A stretch of 64,000 nucleotides of DNA, from NCBI RefSeq assembly GCF_000313755.1, contig NZ_AMZB01000081.1:23310-87309 (forward strand), given 5' to 3'. Positions within the stretch are counted from its first letter, which is position 1, and the number at the start of each line of letters is the position of its first letter. Shown here piece by piece: positions 55,239-63,932 of this stretch. Under the pieces are notes generated by a model, which saw only the letters and a list, made by a program, of their open reading frames with translations, was not told the origin of the DNA and ran no database searches. The translations under genes and the position numbers were made by a program. This stretch comes from Pseudomonas nitroreducens TX1. GTDB taxonomy: Bacteria > Pseudomonadota > Gammaproteobacteria > Pseudomonadales > Pseudomonadaceae.

Positions 55239-56252
55239 ATGTCCCGCGTTACCCTGAGCCGCTATCTGATCGAGCAGACCCGCAGTCACAATACCCCGGC
55301 CGACTTGCGCTTCCTCGTCGAGGTGGTCGCGCGCGCCTGCAAGGAAATCAGCCATGCCGTTTCCAAGGGCGCCCTGGGCGGCGTGCTGGGCAGCATGGGC
55401 ACCGAAAACGTGCAGGGTGAGGTGCAGAAGAAGCTGGACGTGATCTCCAACGAGATCCTCCTTGAAGCCAACGAGTGGGCCGGCAACCTGGCTGGCATGG
55501 CTTCGGAGGAGATGGATCACCCCTACCAGATCCCCGGCAAGTACCCCAAGGGCGCCTACCTGCTGGTCTTCGATCCGCTGGACGGCTCCTCCAACATCGA
55601 CGTCAACGTCTCGGTCGGCACCATCTTCTCCGTGCTGCGCTGCCCCCATGAGTACCTGAGCCAGAACGACAGCCTGCGCGAGGAGGCCTTCCTCCAGCCG
55701 GGCACCACCCAGGTTGCCGCCGGCTACGCCATCTACGGCCCGCAGACCATGCTGATCCTGACCCTGGGCAACGGCGTCAAGGGCTTCACCCTGGACCGCG
55801 AGCTGGGCAGCTTCGTGCTGACCCACGAGAACATCACCGTCCCCACCAGCACCGCCGAATTCGCCATCAACATGTCCAACGAGCGCCACTGGGAAGCCCC
55901 GGTGAAGCGCTACGTCAACGAACTGCTGGCCGGCAAGGAAGGCCCGCTGGGCAAGAACTACAACATGCGCTGGATCGCCTCCATGGTGGCCGACGTGCAC
56001 CGCATCCTGACCCGTGGCGGCGTGTTCATGTATCCGCGCGATTCCCGCGAGCCGGAGAAGCCCGGCAAGCTGCGCCTGATGTACGAAGCCAACCCGATGT
56101 CCTTCATCATCGAGCAGGCTGGCGGCGCCGCCACCAACGGTCACCAGCGCATCCTCGACATCCAGCCGGAGAACCTGCACCAGCGCGTCGCGGTGTTCCT
56201 GGGCTCCAAGGAAGAAGTCGAGCGCGCCACCGCCTACCACAAGGAAGGCTGA
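55239..56252 (+). CDS. fbp: Class I fructose-1,6-bisphosphatase
   Basis: A 337-residue gluconeogenic enzyme that hydrolyses fructose-1,6-bisphosphate. Metal-binding [20 protein letters not shown] is the family hallmark, with the N-terminal KLDVISNE and the C-terminal [20 protein letters not shown]. It overlaps the DUF924 gene (TGATG), so the two are coupled. Confidence 0.96.
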   Translation: MSRVTLSRYLIEQTRSHNTPADLRFLVEVVARACKEISHAVSKGALGGVLGSMGTENVQGEVQKKLDVISNEILLEANEWAGNLAGMASEEMDHPYQIPGKYPKGAYLLVFDPLDGSSNIDVNVSVGTIFSVLRCPHEYLSQNDSLREEAFLQPGTTQVAAGYAIYGPQTMLILTLGNGVKGFTLDRELGSFVLTHENITVPTSTAEFAINMSNERHWEAPVKRYVNELLAGKEGPLGKNYNMRWIASMVADVHRILTRGGVFMYPRDSREPEKPGKLRLMYEANPMSFIIEQAGGAATNGHQRILDIQPENLHQRVAVFLGSKEEVERATAYHKEG

Positions 56253-56857
56253 TGACCACTACGCCCTGGCAGGTGCTGCTCGACTGGTGGTTCGGCACTG
56301 CGCTGGATGCCAATGAGGTCGCCGCCCAGCGCAACGCGCTGTGGTTCGGCAAGAGCGCCTGCCAGGACGTGGACTCGGAAAACCGTTTCGGCGGCCTGGT
56401 GCGCCAAGCCCTGGACGGTGGTCTGCAGGAGTGGGAGCGCGAGCCACAGAGCTGGCTGGCCCTGATCCTGCTGCTGGACCAGTTGCCACGCATGGTCTTC
56501 CGCGATTCTCCGCGAGCCTACGCCGGCGACGCCCGCGCCCAGCAACTGGTGCGCCAGGGGCTGGAGGCCGGTTTCGACCGCCATTTGCCGCGTATCGAGC
56601 GTGTGTTCGTCTACATCGTGCTGGAGCACGCCGAAGACCTGGCCAGCCAGAACGAGGCGGTGCGCTTGTTCGAATCCCTGCAGGCGGAATCCAGCGACAG
56701 CGAGAAGGTCGTGTTCGCCGGGTACCTCGCCTATGCGCGCAAGCATCAGGTGGTGATCGAGCGCTTCGGCCGCTTCCCCCATCGCAACGCGATCCTCGGC
56801 CGTGAGTCCACCGCTGAAGAAGCTGTGTTCCTCACGGAACCTGGCTCACGTTTCTGA
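56252..56857 (+). CDS. DUF924 family protein
   Basis: A 201-residue all-helical soluble protein with WLALILLLDQLPRMVFRDSPRAYAGDARAQQL, HAEDLASQNEAVRLF and the C-terminal FGRFPHRNAILGRESTAEEAVFL, which define DUF924. The fold is TPR-like; function is unknown. The conserved Asp/Gln/Arg cluster hints at a binding site. Start overlaps the fbp stop. Confidence 0.9.
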   Translation: MTTTPWQVLLDWWFGTALDANEVAAQRNALWFGKSACQDVDSENRFGGLVRQALDGGLQEWEREPQSWLALILLLDQLPRMVFRDSPRAYAGDARAQQLVRQGLEAGFDRHLPRIERVFVYIVLEHAEDLASQNEAVRLFESLQAESSDSEKVVFAGYLAYARKHQVVIERFGRFPHRNAILGRESTAEEAVFLTEPGSRF

Positions 56858-56930
56858 CTCCAAGCCGGCGGCCTTTCCGGCTGCCCTGTGCCAAGCTGTG
56901 GGCTGGGCCCCTCAAAAAATGGAGTTGTCG

Positions 56931-57185
56931 ATGTCCTTCCGCCGCCTCGCGCTCGTCGCGTTCTGTGTCGTCCTGGCCGCTTGCAGCAAAGTGAACCAGG
57001 AGAACTATTCGAAGATCAAAACCGGCATGAGCAAGGCCGAAGTCGAAGACCTGCTCGGCAAACCCACCGAATGCTCTGGCGCCCTGGGCGTTTCCAGCTG
57101 CACCTGGGGCGACCAGAAAGCCTTCATCAGCATCCAGTACGCTGGCGACAAAGTGCTGCTGTTCTCCGCCCAGGGTCTGAAATAA
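56931..57185 (+). CDS. Small BamE-like lipoprotein
   Basis: An 84-residue lipoprotein: signal peptide with lipobox LAAC (Cys 18), then a short domain YSKIKTGMSKAEVEDLLGKPTECS...CTWGD, the SmpA/BamE-like pattern of DUF3862-type proteins, with two further Cys residues able to form a disulfide. The start is 56931 because GGAG lies six bases upstream; an upstream ATG at 56919 lacks one. Function unknown. Confidence 0.85.
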   Translation: MSFRRLALVAFCVVLAACSKVNQENYSKIKTGMSKAEVEDLLGKPTECSGALGVSSCTWGDQKAFISIQYAGDKVLLFSAQGLK

Positions 57186-57217
57186 GCGCGCCGGGCAGGG
57201 CAGCCAAGGAGGAGCGA

Positions 57218-57796
57218 ATGCGTCGATATACGAGTCGATACATCAGTCGATCCATCACCTGGCTGGCCTGCCTGGCCGCTTTGAGTGGTTGCGCCGGCTC
57301 GGCCCAGCAACCGCCGCAGACCGTGCAGGTGGACCTCAAGCGCTACGAGGGCACCTGGTACGAGCTGGCGCGCAAGCCGATGTTCTTCCAGCGCCAGTGC
57401 GCACAATCCGAGGCCCGCTACCGCCTGCAGGAAGACGCCAGCATTGCGGTGACCAACCGCTGCCTGACCAGGGACGGCGAATGGGACCAGGCCACCGGCC
57501 GTGCCGAGGCGCAGGTGCCAGGCCGCACCGACAAGCTCTGGGTGCGTTTCGACAACACCTTCTCGCGGATATTTCCCGGCCTCGCCAAGGGTGATTACTG
57601 GGTGCTCTATGTCGACGACGACTATCAGACTGCACTGGTGGGCAATCCCAACCGTGAATACCTCTGGCTGCTCTCGCGCCAACCGGTGGTGCCCGATGCG
57701 ACGCGGCAGAAGCTGTTGGAGCTGGCCCATGCGCGAGGTTACCAGACGGATGACCTGATCTGGCGAGCAGCCGATTCCAGTTCGACGACCCAATGA
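57218..57796 (+). CDS. blc: Outer-membrane lipocalin Blc
   Basis: A 192-residue lipoprotein with lipobox LSGC (Cys 25) and the bacterial lipocalin fold: RYEGTWYELARKPMFFQRQC, the calyx strand GDYWVLYVDDDYQTALVGNPNREYLWLLSRQP and the closing helix VPDATRQKLLELAHARGY. Family members bind fatty acids or lysophospholipids and help maintain the outer membrane under stress. AAGGAGGAG precedes the ATG. Confidence 0.94.
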   Translation: MRRYTSRYISRSITWLACLAALSGCAGSAQQPPQTVQVDLKRYEGTWYELARKPMFFQRQCAQSEARYRLQEDASIAVTNRCLTRDGEWDQATGRAEAQVPGRTDKLWVRFDNTFSRIFPGLAKGDYWVLYVDDDYQTALVGNPNREYLWLLSRQPVVPDATRQKLLELAHARGYQTDDLIWRAADSSSTTQ

Positions 57797-57825
57797 AAAA
57801 ACGCCCCTCGGGGCGTTTTTTCATT
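57792..57825 (+). terminator. Terminator of blc
   Basis: AATGAAAAAACGCCCC pairs with GGGCGTTTTTTCATT around a tight TCG loop. The blc stop codon (57794-57796) lies inside the left arm. The symmetric T/A tracts mean it could end transcription from both sides, including hutF. Confidence 0.9.
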
Positions 57826-57860
57826 GCGGCCAGCTCGCACGGTATGACCGGCGCGGGTTT

Positions 57861-57931
57861 TCGTAGGAGCGAGCTTGCTCGCGAATCAGCGTCGCTGCAG
57901 AGATCGTTCGCGAGCAAGCTCGCTCCTACAA
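57861..57931. repeat. Inverted pair of REP-type repeats
   Basis: GTAGGAGCGAGCTTGCTCGC (57863-57882) and its reverse complement (about 57909-57928) enclose a 26-base spacer, the same element as at 47658-47740. It lies between the convergent blc and hutF genes. Confidence 0.85.
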
Positions 57932-57938
57932 AGGCAGA

Positions 57939-59303
57939 TCAGCCCAGCAGCTCGTGCAGCACGTTGGCGAACTCGCGGGCGCTCTGTTCTTCCAGCGCAT
58001 GCCGGCCCTCGCGTACCCGCCATTGCCCGGCAACCATCACATCACGGACCTGACGATCGCCGCCGGCGAACAGCCAGCGGTTGAGAATGGCGTCGCCACG
58101 GGCGGTCTGCAGGTAAGGATCACCGCCGTCCAGCACCAGCAGGTCGGCGCGTTTGCCCACCGCCAGTTCGCCGGTGGGCTGACCAAGGGCCTGGGCGCCG
58201 CCGGACAGCGCCGCGTCGAACAGGGTGCGACCGACCATGGGTTGATCCTGCCCGTAGAGACGGTTACGGCGCTGGTCGCGCAGGCGCTGGCCGTATTCCA
58301 GCCAGCGCAGTTCCTCGACCACGCTGAGTGACACATGGCTGTCCGAGCCGATGCCGAAGCGACCCTGTTGGGCGAGGTAGTCCACCGCCGGGAAGATGCC
58401 GTCGCCCAGGTTCGCCTCGGTGGTCAGGCAGAGACCTGCGACTGCGCCGCTGCGGGCCATGGCGGTCACTTCATCGGCTTGCGCGTGGGTGGCGTGGACC
58501 AGGCACCAGCGGGGGTCTACCGCGACGTTCTCGTGCAGCCATTGCAACGGACGGCGACCGCTCCAGGCCAGGCAGTCGTCGACCTCCTTCTGCTGCTCGG
58601 CAATGTGGATGTGCACCGGGCAATCGCTGGAGTCGGCGCCCAGCACTTCGCTGATCTGCTGCGGCGTCACCGCGCGCAGGGAGTGGAAGCAGAGGCCGAG
58701 GCTCTGCTGCGGCTGCATCGCCAGGTGCGCGCGCAGGCCGTCGATCAGCTTCAGATAGCTTTCGGTGCTGTTGATGAAGCGACGCTGGCCTTCGCTGGGA
58801 GCCTGGCCGCCGAAACCGGCATGGGAGTAGAGCACCGGCAGCAGGGTCAGGCCGATGCCGGCGTCCATTGCCGCCTGGCTGACGCGCAGGGCCAGTTCCG
58901 CGGGGTTGGCGTAGGGATTGCCATCGACGTCGTGGTGCACGTAATGGAATTCGGCGACCCCGGTGTAACCGGCCTTGAGCATCTCGATGTACAGCTGGCG
59001 GGCGATGACGCCCACCTGCTCGGGCGACAGGCGTCCGACCAGGCGATACATCAGGTCGCGCCAGGTCCAGAAGCTGTCGTTGGGGTTGCCGGCCACCTCC
59101 GCCAGGCCTGCCATGGCGCGCTGGAAGGCATGCGAGTGCAGGTTCGGCATACCCGCCAGCAGCGGCCCGGCGACGTGCTCGGCGCCTTCCGCGCTGGCGT
59201 CCGGGGTGATCGCGGTGAACAGGCCGTCGGCATCGATCTCGAAACGGACATTGCGCGCCCAGCCGGAGGGCAGCAGGGCGGATTCGGCGAAGAGAACGGG
59301 CAT
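57939..59303 (-). CDS. hutF: Formimidoylglutamate deiminase
   Basis: A 454-residue amidohydrolase-family enzyme that turns N-formimino-L-glutamate into N-formyl-L-glutamate and ammonia, marking the five-step histidine pathway. The metal-binding NLHSHAFQRAM, the further ligands in HIHIAEQ, LVHATHAQ and the Asp of GIGSDSHVS are in place. The start at 59303 gives the usual N-terminus (MPVLFAESALLPSGW). It is divergent from hutC across 178 bases that carry the operator. Confidence 0.95.
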   Translation of the reverse strand: MPVLFAESALLPSGWARNVRFEIDADGLFTAITPDASAEGAEHVAGPLLAGMPNLHSHAFQRAMAGLAEVAGNPNDSFWTWRDLMYRLVGRLSPEQVGVIARQLYIEMLKAGYTGVAEFHYVHHDVDGNPYANPAELALRVSQAAMDAGIGLTLLPVLYSHAGFGGQAPSEGQRRFINSTESYLKLIDGLRAHLAMQPQQSLGLCFHSLRAVTPQQISEVLGADSSDCPVHIHIAEQQKEVDDCLAWSGRRPLQWLHENVAVDPRWCLVHATHAQADEVTAMARSGAVAGLCLTTEANLGDGIFPAVDYLAQQGRFGIGSDSHVSLSVVEELRWLEYGQRLRDQRRNRLYGQDQPMVGRTLFDAALSGGAQALGQPTGELAVGKRADLLVLDGGDPYLQTARGDAILNRWLFAGGDRQVRDVMVAGQWRVREGRHALEEQSAREFANVLHELLG

Positions 59304-59333
59304 GCGCGGAGGCCTCGCGGGGTTCTTGGAATT

Positions 59334-59361
59334 TGTATATACATATACAGACGTTTGTCGA
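59334..59361. promoter_or_regulatory. HutC-type operator and hutF promoter
   Basis: TGTATATACATATACA (59334-59349) contains the perfect palindrome TGTATATACA (59334-59343), the same core found in front of hutH. Read on the minus strand, TCGACA (59356-59361), a 16-base spacer and TATACA (59334-59339) make a fair sigma-70 promoter for hutF overlapped by the operator. Confidence 0.7.
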
Positions 59362-59481
59362 AACCGTAAACTGCCAGGCACCCGACGGTCGCCAGAGGAC
59401 TTGTATGCACCGGTCGAATCCGGTACATGCCGGAGTCAGACCCAGGCCTTCGCCCACCGTCGCCCAGACAAGGAGTTTCCC

Positions 59482-60249
59482 GTGCCCGCATCGCCCACGC
59501 CAACCCAGCCCGCCGAGGGTTCGTCGCTCGCCGCGCAGATGGGGGAAATTCCCGCGCCGCTGTATGCCCGCGTCAAGCAGCTGATCGTCCAGCAGATCCA
59601 GTCCGGCACCTGGCCGCCGCACCACCGCGTGCCGTCCGAGGCGGAGCTGGTGGATGAACTGGGCGTCAGCCGCATGACCATCAACCGCGCCCTGCGCGAG
59701 CTGACCGCCGACGGCCTGCTGGTGCGCATGCAGGGCGTGGGCACGTTCGTCGCCGAGCCCAAGGGCCAGTCGGCGCTGTTCCAGGTGCAGAACATCGCCG
59801 AGGAGATCACCGCCCGCGGGCACAAGCATCATCTGGTGGTGATCAGCCTGCTGGAGGAACTGGCCAGTGCCGAACGCGCCTTGGCGCTGGACGTGCGCGA
59901 AGGCCAGCGCATCTTCCACTCGGTGATCGTGCACTACGAGAACGATATCCCGGTGCAGATCGAAGACCGCTACGTCAATGCGGCCGTGGCGCCGGATTAC
60001 CTGAAGCAGGATTTCACCGGGCAGACGCCGTTCGCCTACCTGACCCAGGTCGCGCCGCTGAGCGAGGGCGAGCACGTGGTCGAGGCGGTGCTGCCCAGCC
60101 CCGAGGAATGCAAGCTGCTCTCCGTTGACCGCCACGAGCCGTGCCTGCTGATCCGTCGGCGCACCTGGTCGGGGCGCAACACCGTCACCAGCGCGCGCCT
60201 GCTGTACCCGGGCTCGCGCTACCGCCTGGAAGGACGTTTCAGTTCATGA
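59482..60249 (+). CDS. hutC: Histidine utilisation repressor HutC
   Basis: A 255-residue GntR-family repressor: winged helix with VPSEAELVDELGVSRMTINRALRELTADGLLVRMQGVGTFVA (about 50-92) and a UTRA ligand domain (about 110-250) with HSVIVHYENDIPVQIEDRYVN. It responds to urocanate in the family. GTG start at 59482 with AAGGAG seven bases upstream. It overlaps hutD by ATGA. Confidence 0.95.
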   Translation: MPASPTPTQPAEGSSLAAQMGEIPAPLYARVKQLIVQQIQSGTWPPHHRVPSEAELVDELGVSRMTINRALRELTADGLLVRMQGVGTFVAEPKGQSALFQVQNIAEEITARGHKHHLVVISLLEELASAERALALDVREGQRIFHSVIVHYENDIPVQIEDRYVNAAVAPDYLKQDFTGQTPFAYLTQVAPLSEGEHVVEAVLPSPEECKLLSVDRHEPCLLIRRRTWSGRNTVTSARLLYPGSRYRLEGRFSS

Positions 60250-60836
60250 CTGCAACCAGATTGCTGCGCGCCGCCGACTACCCGGCGATGCCCTGGAAGA
60301 ACGGCGCGGGCACCACCCGCGAGATCGTCCGCGACGCCGGCGACGGCCTGGAAGGCTTCGGCTGGCGAGTGTCCATCGCCGATGTCGGCGCACCGGGGCC
60401 GTTCTCCGCGTTCACCGGTTATCAGCGCGTGATCAGCGTGCTGGAAGGCGAGGGCATGCGCCTGAACGTGGAAGGCGCCGATTCCCGCGACCTGCGCGCA
60501 CTCGATGCCTTCGCCTTCGATGGCGCCAGTGCGGTGGAGTGCACCTTGCTGGGCGGCGCGATTCGCGACTTCAACCTGATCTATTCGCCCGCTCGCTACC
60601 GGGCGCGGCTGCAATGGCTGGCGCTGGAGGGGGCAGCGCACTTCTTCAGCAGCGCATCGACAGTGCTGTTGTTCAGCGCGGGCGAGGGCATCCATGTGGG
60701 ATTGGACGGTGACGCCCGCGGGGTGCTGGGGCTGCATGACACGCTGATCGCCGAAGGCGACGGCGCGCTGCGCGAGTGGCGGCTGATGGTGAAGAGTAGG
60801 GCGGATATCTGCGTGATCGAGCTTGAGCCACGCTGA
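60246..60836 (+). CDS. hutD: HutD family protein
   Basis: A 196-residue cupin-like protein with N-terminal YPAMPWKNGAGTTREIVRD, FGWRVSIADVGAPGPFSAFTGYQRVISVLEG and CTLLGGAIRDFNLIYSP, matching HutD throughout. In P. fluorescens HutD is not an enzyme of the pathway but sets an upper limit on hut expression, probably by binding a ligand. Translationally coupled to hutC. Confidence 0.93.
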   Translation: MTATRLLRAADYPAMPWKNGAGTTREIVRDAGDGLEGFGWRVSIADVGAPGPFSAFTGYQRVISVLEGEGMRLNVEGADSRDLRALDAFAFDGASAVECTLLGGAIRDFNLIYSPARYRARLQWLALEGAAHFFSSASTVLLFSAGEGIHVGLDGDARGVLGLHDTLIAEGDGALREWRLMVKSRADICVIELEPR

Positions 60837-60840
60837 ATAG

Positions 60841-60867
60841 AAAAGGGCGCCGTCGGGGCGCCCTTTT
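60841..60867 (+). terminator. Terminator of hutCD
   Basis: AAAAGGGCGCC pairs with GGCGCCCTTTT (eleven base pairs, loop GTCGG), four bases past the hutD stop. It could work in both directions. Confidence 0.88.
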
Positions 60868-61140
60868 CGTTTGTGTGAAAAGCGCCTTGCAGGCGCTGTT
60901 CGCGGGCTTGGCCCGCTCCTACAGGTCACTCTGTCTTCCCCTGAAAATCCGTGCCTGAGTTTTCCCGCTCCGCCGCCCTGGCTACGCGCCCCGCTCCGAA
61001 GGGAGAGGGAGCAATCCGTGTCGGCTGACGTTGTAGTTCCAGCCGGCAGAAAACCAGTCCCCTCTCCCTTCAGGGAGAGGGTAAGGCTTCGTGTACGATT
61101 TCATAAGCGGGTCATGCCCGCGATGGCGTAAAACGCCCCG
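60868..61140. repeat. Repeat-rich gap between hutD and hutH
   Basis: No gene is seen. A REP-like GTTCGCGGGCTTGGCCCGCT-CCTACAGG lies at about 60898-60925. A second copy of the paired-hairpin element spans about 61000-61081, with a degenerate left hairpin (GAAGGGAGAGGG) and a perfect right one (61060-61081), in the opposite orientation to 35802-35894. A degenerate CGGGTCATGCCCGCGATGG follows near 61108. Confidence 0.7.
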
Positions 61141-62670
61141 TCACTCGTACAACCGCGAATACTCGATCCACCGGCTCATCACCCCTTCTTCCACCCAGGC
61201 CCGCGCGGCGGCGATGTCCGGGGCGAAGTAGCGGTCCTGCTCGTAGTGCGGCACCTGGCTGCGGATCAGCGTGCGCACTTCCTGCAGCTGCGGCGAGCTT
61301 TGCAGCGGCGCATGGAAGTCCACGCCCTGCGCGGCGGCGAGCAGCTCGATGGCGACCACGCCGGCACTGTTGCCGGCCATGTCCTGCAGACGGCGGGCGG
61401 CGAAGGTGGCCATGGACACGTGGTCTTCCTGGTTCGCCGAGGTCGGCAGGCTGTCCACCGAGGCCGGGTGGGCCCAGGTCTTGTTCTCCGAGGCCAGGGC
61501 CGCCGAGGTGACCTGGGCGATCATGAAGCCGGAGTTCAGCCCGCCTTCCTTCACCAGGAAGGCCGGCAGCCCGGACATCGCCGGGTCCACCAACTGGGCG
61601 ATGCGCCGCTCGGACAGCGCGCCGATCTCCGAGATCGCCAGCGCCAGCACGTCGGAGGCCATGGCCACCGGCTCCGCGTGGAAGTTACCGCCTGACAGCA
61701 CGTCGCCGTCAGCGCTGAATACCAGCGGGTTGTCGGAAACGGCATTGGCCTCGCGCAGGAAAACGCCTGCGGCGAAGCGCAGGTGATCGAGGCAGGCGCC
61801 CATCACCTGGGGCTGGCAGCGCAGGGAGTACGGGTCCTGCACGCGCTTGCAGTCGATGTGCGACTGGTTGATCGGGCTGTCGTGCAGCAGCTCGCGGTAC
61901 AGCGCGGCAACCGCGATCTGCCCCGGTTGGCCGCGCACTTCCTGGATACGCGCATCGAAGGGGACGAACGAGCCCTTCAGCGCCTCCACCGTCAGGCTGC
62001 CGGCGACCACTGCCGAGATGAACAGCTTTTCCGCCGCGAACAGTCCGCGCAGGGCCAGCGCGGTGGACACCTGGGTGCCGTTGATCAGCGCCAGGCCTTC
62101 CTTCGGGCCCAGCACCAGTGGTTCGGCGCCGGCAATGGCAAGGCCCTCGGGGGCTTCGAGGATGCGCCCTTCATGGCGCACCTGGCCGACGCCCAGCAGG
62201 GTCGCGGACAGGTGCGCCAGCGGCGCGAGGTCGCCGGAAGCGCCCACCGACCCCTGGGACGGGATGCAGGGATAGACCCGCGCCCGGTAGAGCTTGAGCA
62301 GCGTCTCGATCACCGGCAGGCCGACGCCGGAGAAGCCGCGCGCCAGGGAGCCGATCTTCAGCGCCATGATCAGTGCCACGCTGGCGTCATCCAGCAGCGG
62401 GCCGGTGCCGGTGCAGTGGGAAAGGATCAGGTTGCGCTGCAGGGTGGCGAGCTGGTCCTCGGCGATCGAGGTGCGCGCCAGCAGGCCGAAGCCGGTGTTG
62501 ATGCCGTACACGGTGCGCTGGTCGGCGATGATCTGGCTGACCGTCTGCGCGCTGCGCAGGATGGCCTCGCGGCATTGGTCCGCGAGCTGCAGGTCGGGCT
62601 GGGACTGGTAGATGGCGCGCAGCTGGTCGAGGTCGAACTGGCCGGGCGTCAGGAGCAGGGTTTCGGGCAT
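61141..62670 (-). CDS. hutH: Histidine ammonia-lyase
   Basis: A 509-residue enzyme that converts L-histidine to urocanate and ammonia, first step of histidine use. The self-made MIO cofactor comes from A144-S145-G146 in [16 protein letters not shown]55 (VYGINTGFG) is the catalytic tyrosine. Length is exactly that of pseudomonad HutH. AGGA lies seven bases before the ATG at 62670. It has a sigma-54 promoter overlapped by a HutC-type operator. Confidence 0.97.
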   Translation of the reverse strand: MPETLLLTPGQFDLDQLRAIYQSQPDLQLADQCREAILRSAQTVSQIIADQRTVYGINTGFGLLARTSIAEDQLATLQRNLILSHCTGTGPLLDDASVALIMALKIGSLARGFSGVGLPVIETLLKLYRARVYPCIPSQGSVGASGDLAPLAHLSATLLGVGQVRHEGRILEAPEGLAIAGAEPLVLGPKEGLALINGTQVSTALALRGLFAAEKLFISAVVAGSLTVEALKGSFVPFDARIQEVRGQPGQIAVAALYRELLHDSPINQSHIDCKRVQDPYSLRCQPQVMGACLDHLRFAAGVFLREANAVSDNPLVFSADGDVLSGGNFHAEPVAMASDVLALAISEIGALSERRIAQLVDPAMSGLPAFLVKEGGLNSGFMIAQVTSAALASENKTWAHPASVDSLPTSANQEDHVSMATFAARRLQDMAGNSAGVVAIELLAAAQGVDFHAPLQSSPQLQEVRTLIRSQVPHYEQDRYFAPDIAAARAWVEEGVMSRWIEYSRLYE

Positions 62671-62711
62671 GGCGGCATCCTGGGAGCGGTGAAGTGTTAC
62701 CGTGGATTGTT

Positions 62712-62744
62712 CCTGTATATACAGGTATAGCAATCGCTGTGCCA
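62712..62744 (-). promoter_or_regulatory. Sigma-54 promoter of hutH overlapped by a HutC-type operator
   Basis: On the minus strand TGGCACAGCGATTGCT (62744 to 62729) matches the -24/-12 consensus. The predicted start near 62718 lies inside the perfect 14-base palindrome CCTGTATATACAGG (62712-62725), which shares the TGTATATACA core with the hutF-hutC operator. A bound repressor would cover the start site. The rest of the 234-base gap to the transport gene shows no other signal. Confidence 0.8.
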
Positions 62745-62904
62745 TGGTGCGACGGGGCCGGAACCCAGGCGATTCGCCGGTGCGTAGGGCCGCTCTGTAG
62801 GCAGTGAATGTCACCGCCGGTGGCATTTCCAGTCCGATGGTCGTGGGCAAATTGCGGATCGGCGGCTAAACCCAATGGACACCAACGTGCCCGGAGACCG
62901 TCCC

Positions 62905-63921
62905 ATGTCCACCCCCCGTTGCCTGTTCGCGCTGCTGCTGGCCTTCGGCCTGTGCGCGCAAACCCTTGCCGCTGGCTGTCCCTATCCGAAACCCGTGGTG
63001 TTCGCCGGGCTGAACTGGGAGAGCGGCATGTTCACCACCCAGGTGCTGCGCTTCATTCTGGAGAAGGGCTACGGCTGCCAGACCGACGCGGTGCCGGGTA
63101 ACACCGTGACCATGGAGAACGCGCTGAAGCAGAACGACATCCAGGTCACCGGCGAGCAGTGGGCCGGGCGCAGCACCGTATGGCAGCAGGCGGAGAAGGC
63201 CGGCCAGGTGTTCTCCGTGGGCGAGACGGTCAAGGGCGCCAGTGAAGGCTGGTGGGTGCCTGACTACATGGTGCACGGCGATGCCAAGCGCGGCATCAAG
63301 GCCTCTGCGCCGGAGCTGAAGTCGGTCAGCGATCTGCCCCGGTACAAGGCGCTTTTCAAGGATGACGAGGAGCCGGACAAGGGCCGCTTCTACAACTGCC
63401 CCACCGGCTGGACCTGCGAGATCGTCAACACGCAGAAGCTCAAGGCCTACGGCCTGACGGACAGCTACGTGAACTTCCGCACCGGCGCCGGCCCGGCGCT
63501 GGACGCCGCCATCAGCTCGGCCATCGCTCAGGGCCGGCCGGTGCTCTTCTATTATTGGGCGCCGACTCCGCTGCTGGGGCGCTTCAAGCTGGTGCAACTG
63601 GAGGAACCGCCGTTCGACGAGGCGGCCTGGAAGACCCTGACCGATCCCAATGACCCCAACCCCAAGGGCTCGCGCTCGCTGCCGGCGAAGATCAGCATCG
63701 GCGTGTCCCGCGACTTCCACGACAAGGCGCCGGCTTTGGTGCAGGTGTTCGAGAAGGTCGAGCTGCCGCTGCCGATGTTCAACGCGCTACTGGCGGACAT
63801 GGCCGAGCACCACCGGGACGTGGCGGACGTGCGGGCGAAGTTCTTCCGCGAGCATCGCGAGCTCTGGTCGAAGTGGGTGACGGCGGAGGCGGCGACGCGG
63901 ATCGATGCGGCGTTGAAATAG
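62905..63921 (+). CDS. OpuAC-type periplasmic binding protein, probable histidine transport component
   Basis: A 338-residue secreted protein: signal peptide (cleavage near AQTLAAG), then a glycine-betaine/proline-type (OpuAC) binding fold with VVFAGLNWESGMFTTQVLRFILEKGYGCQTDAVPGNTVTMENAL. In hut clusters such proteins (HutX type) feed a histidine ABC importer. No permease or ATPase gene is visible before the window ends. GGAG lies eight bases before the ATG at 62905. It is divergent from hutH, so the shared operator may serve both. Confidence 0.85.
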   Translation: MSTPRCLFALLLAFGLCAQTLAAGCPYPKPVVFAGLNWESGMFTTQVLRFILEKGYGCQTDAVPGNTVTMENALKQNDIQVTGEQWAGRSTVWQQAEKAGQVFSVGETVKGASEGWWVPDYMVHGDAKRGIKASAPELKSVSDLPRYKALFKDDEEPDKGRFYNCPTGWTCEIVNTQKLKAYGLTDSYVNFRTGAGPALDAAISSAIAQGRPVLFYYWAPTPLLGRFKLVQLEEPPFDEAAWKTLTDPNDPNPKGSRSLPAKISIGVSRDFHDKAPALVQVFEKVELPLPMFNALLADMAEHHRDVADVRAKFFREHRELWSKWVTAEAATRIDAALK

Positions 63922-63932
63922 CACGGCGGGAA

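Noticed and set aside
59482..60836. A sigma-54 promoter in the hutF-hutC gap
   Set aside because: No TGGCAC-N5-TTGC match on either strand; a sigma-70-like pair fits better.
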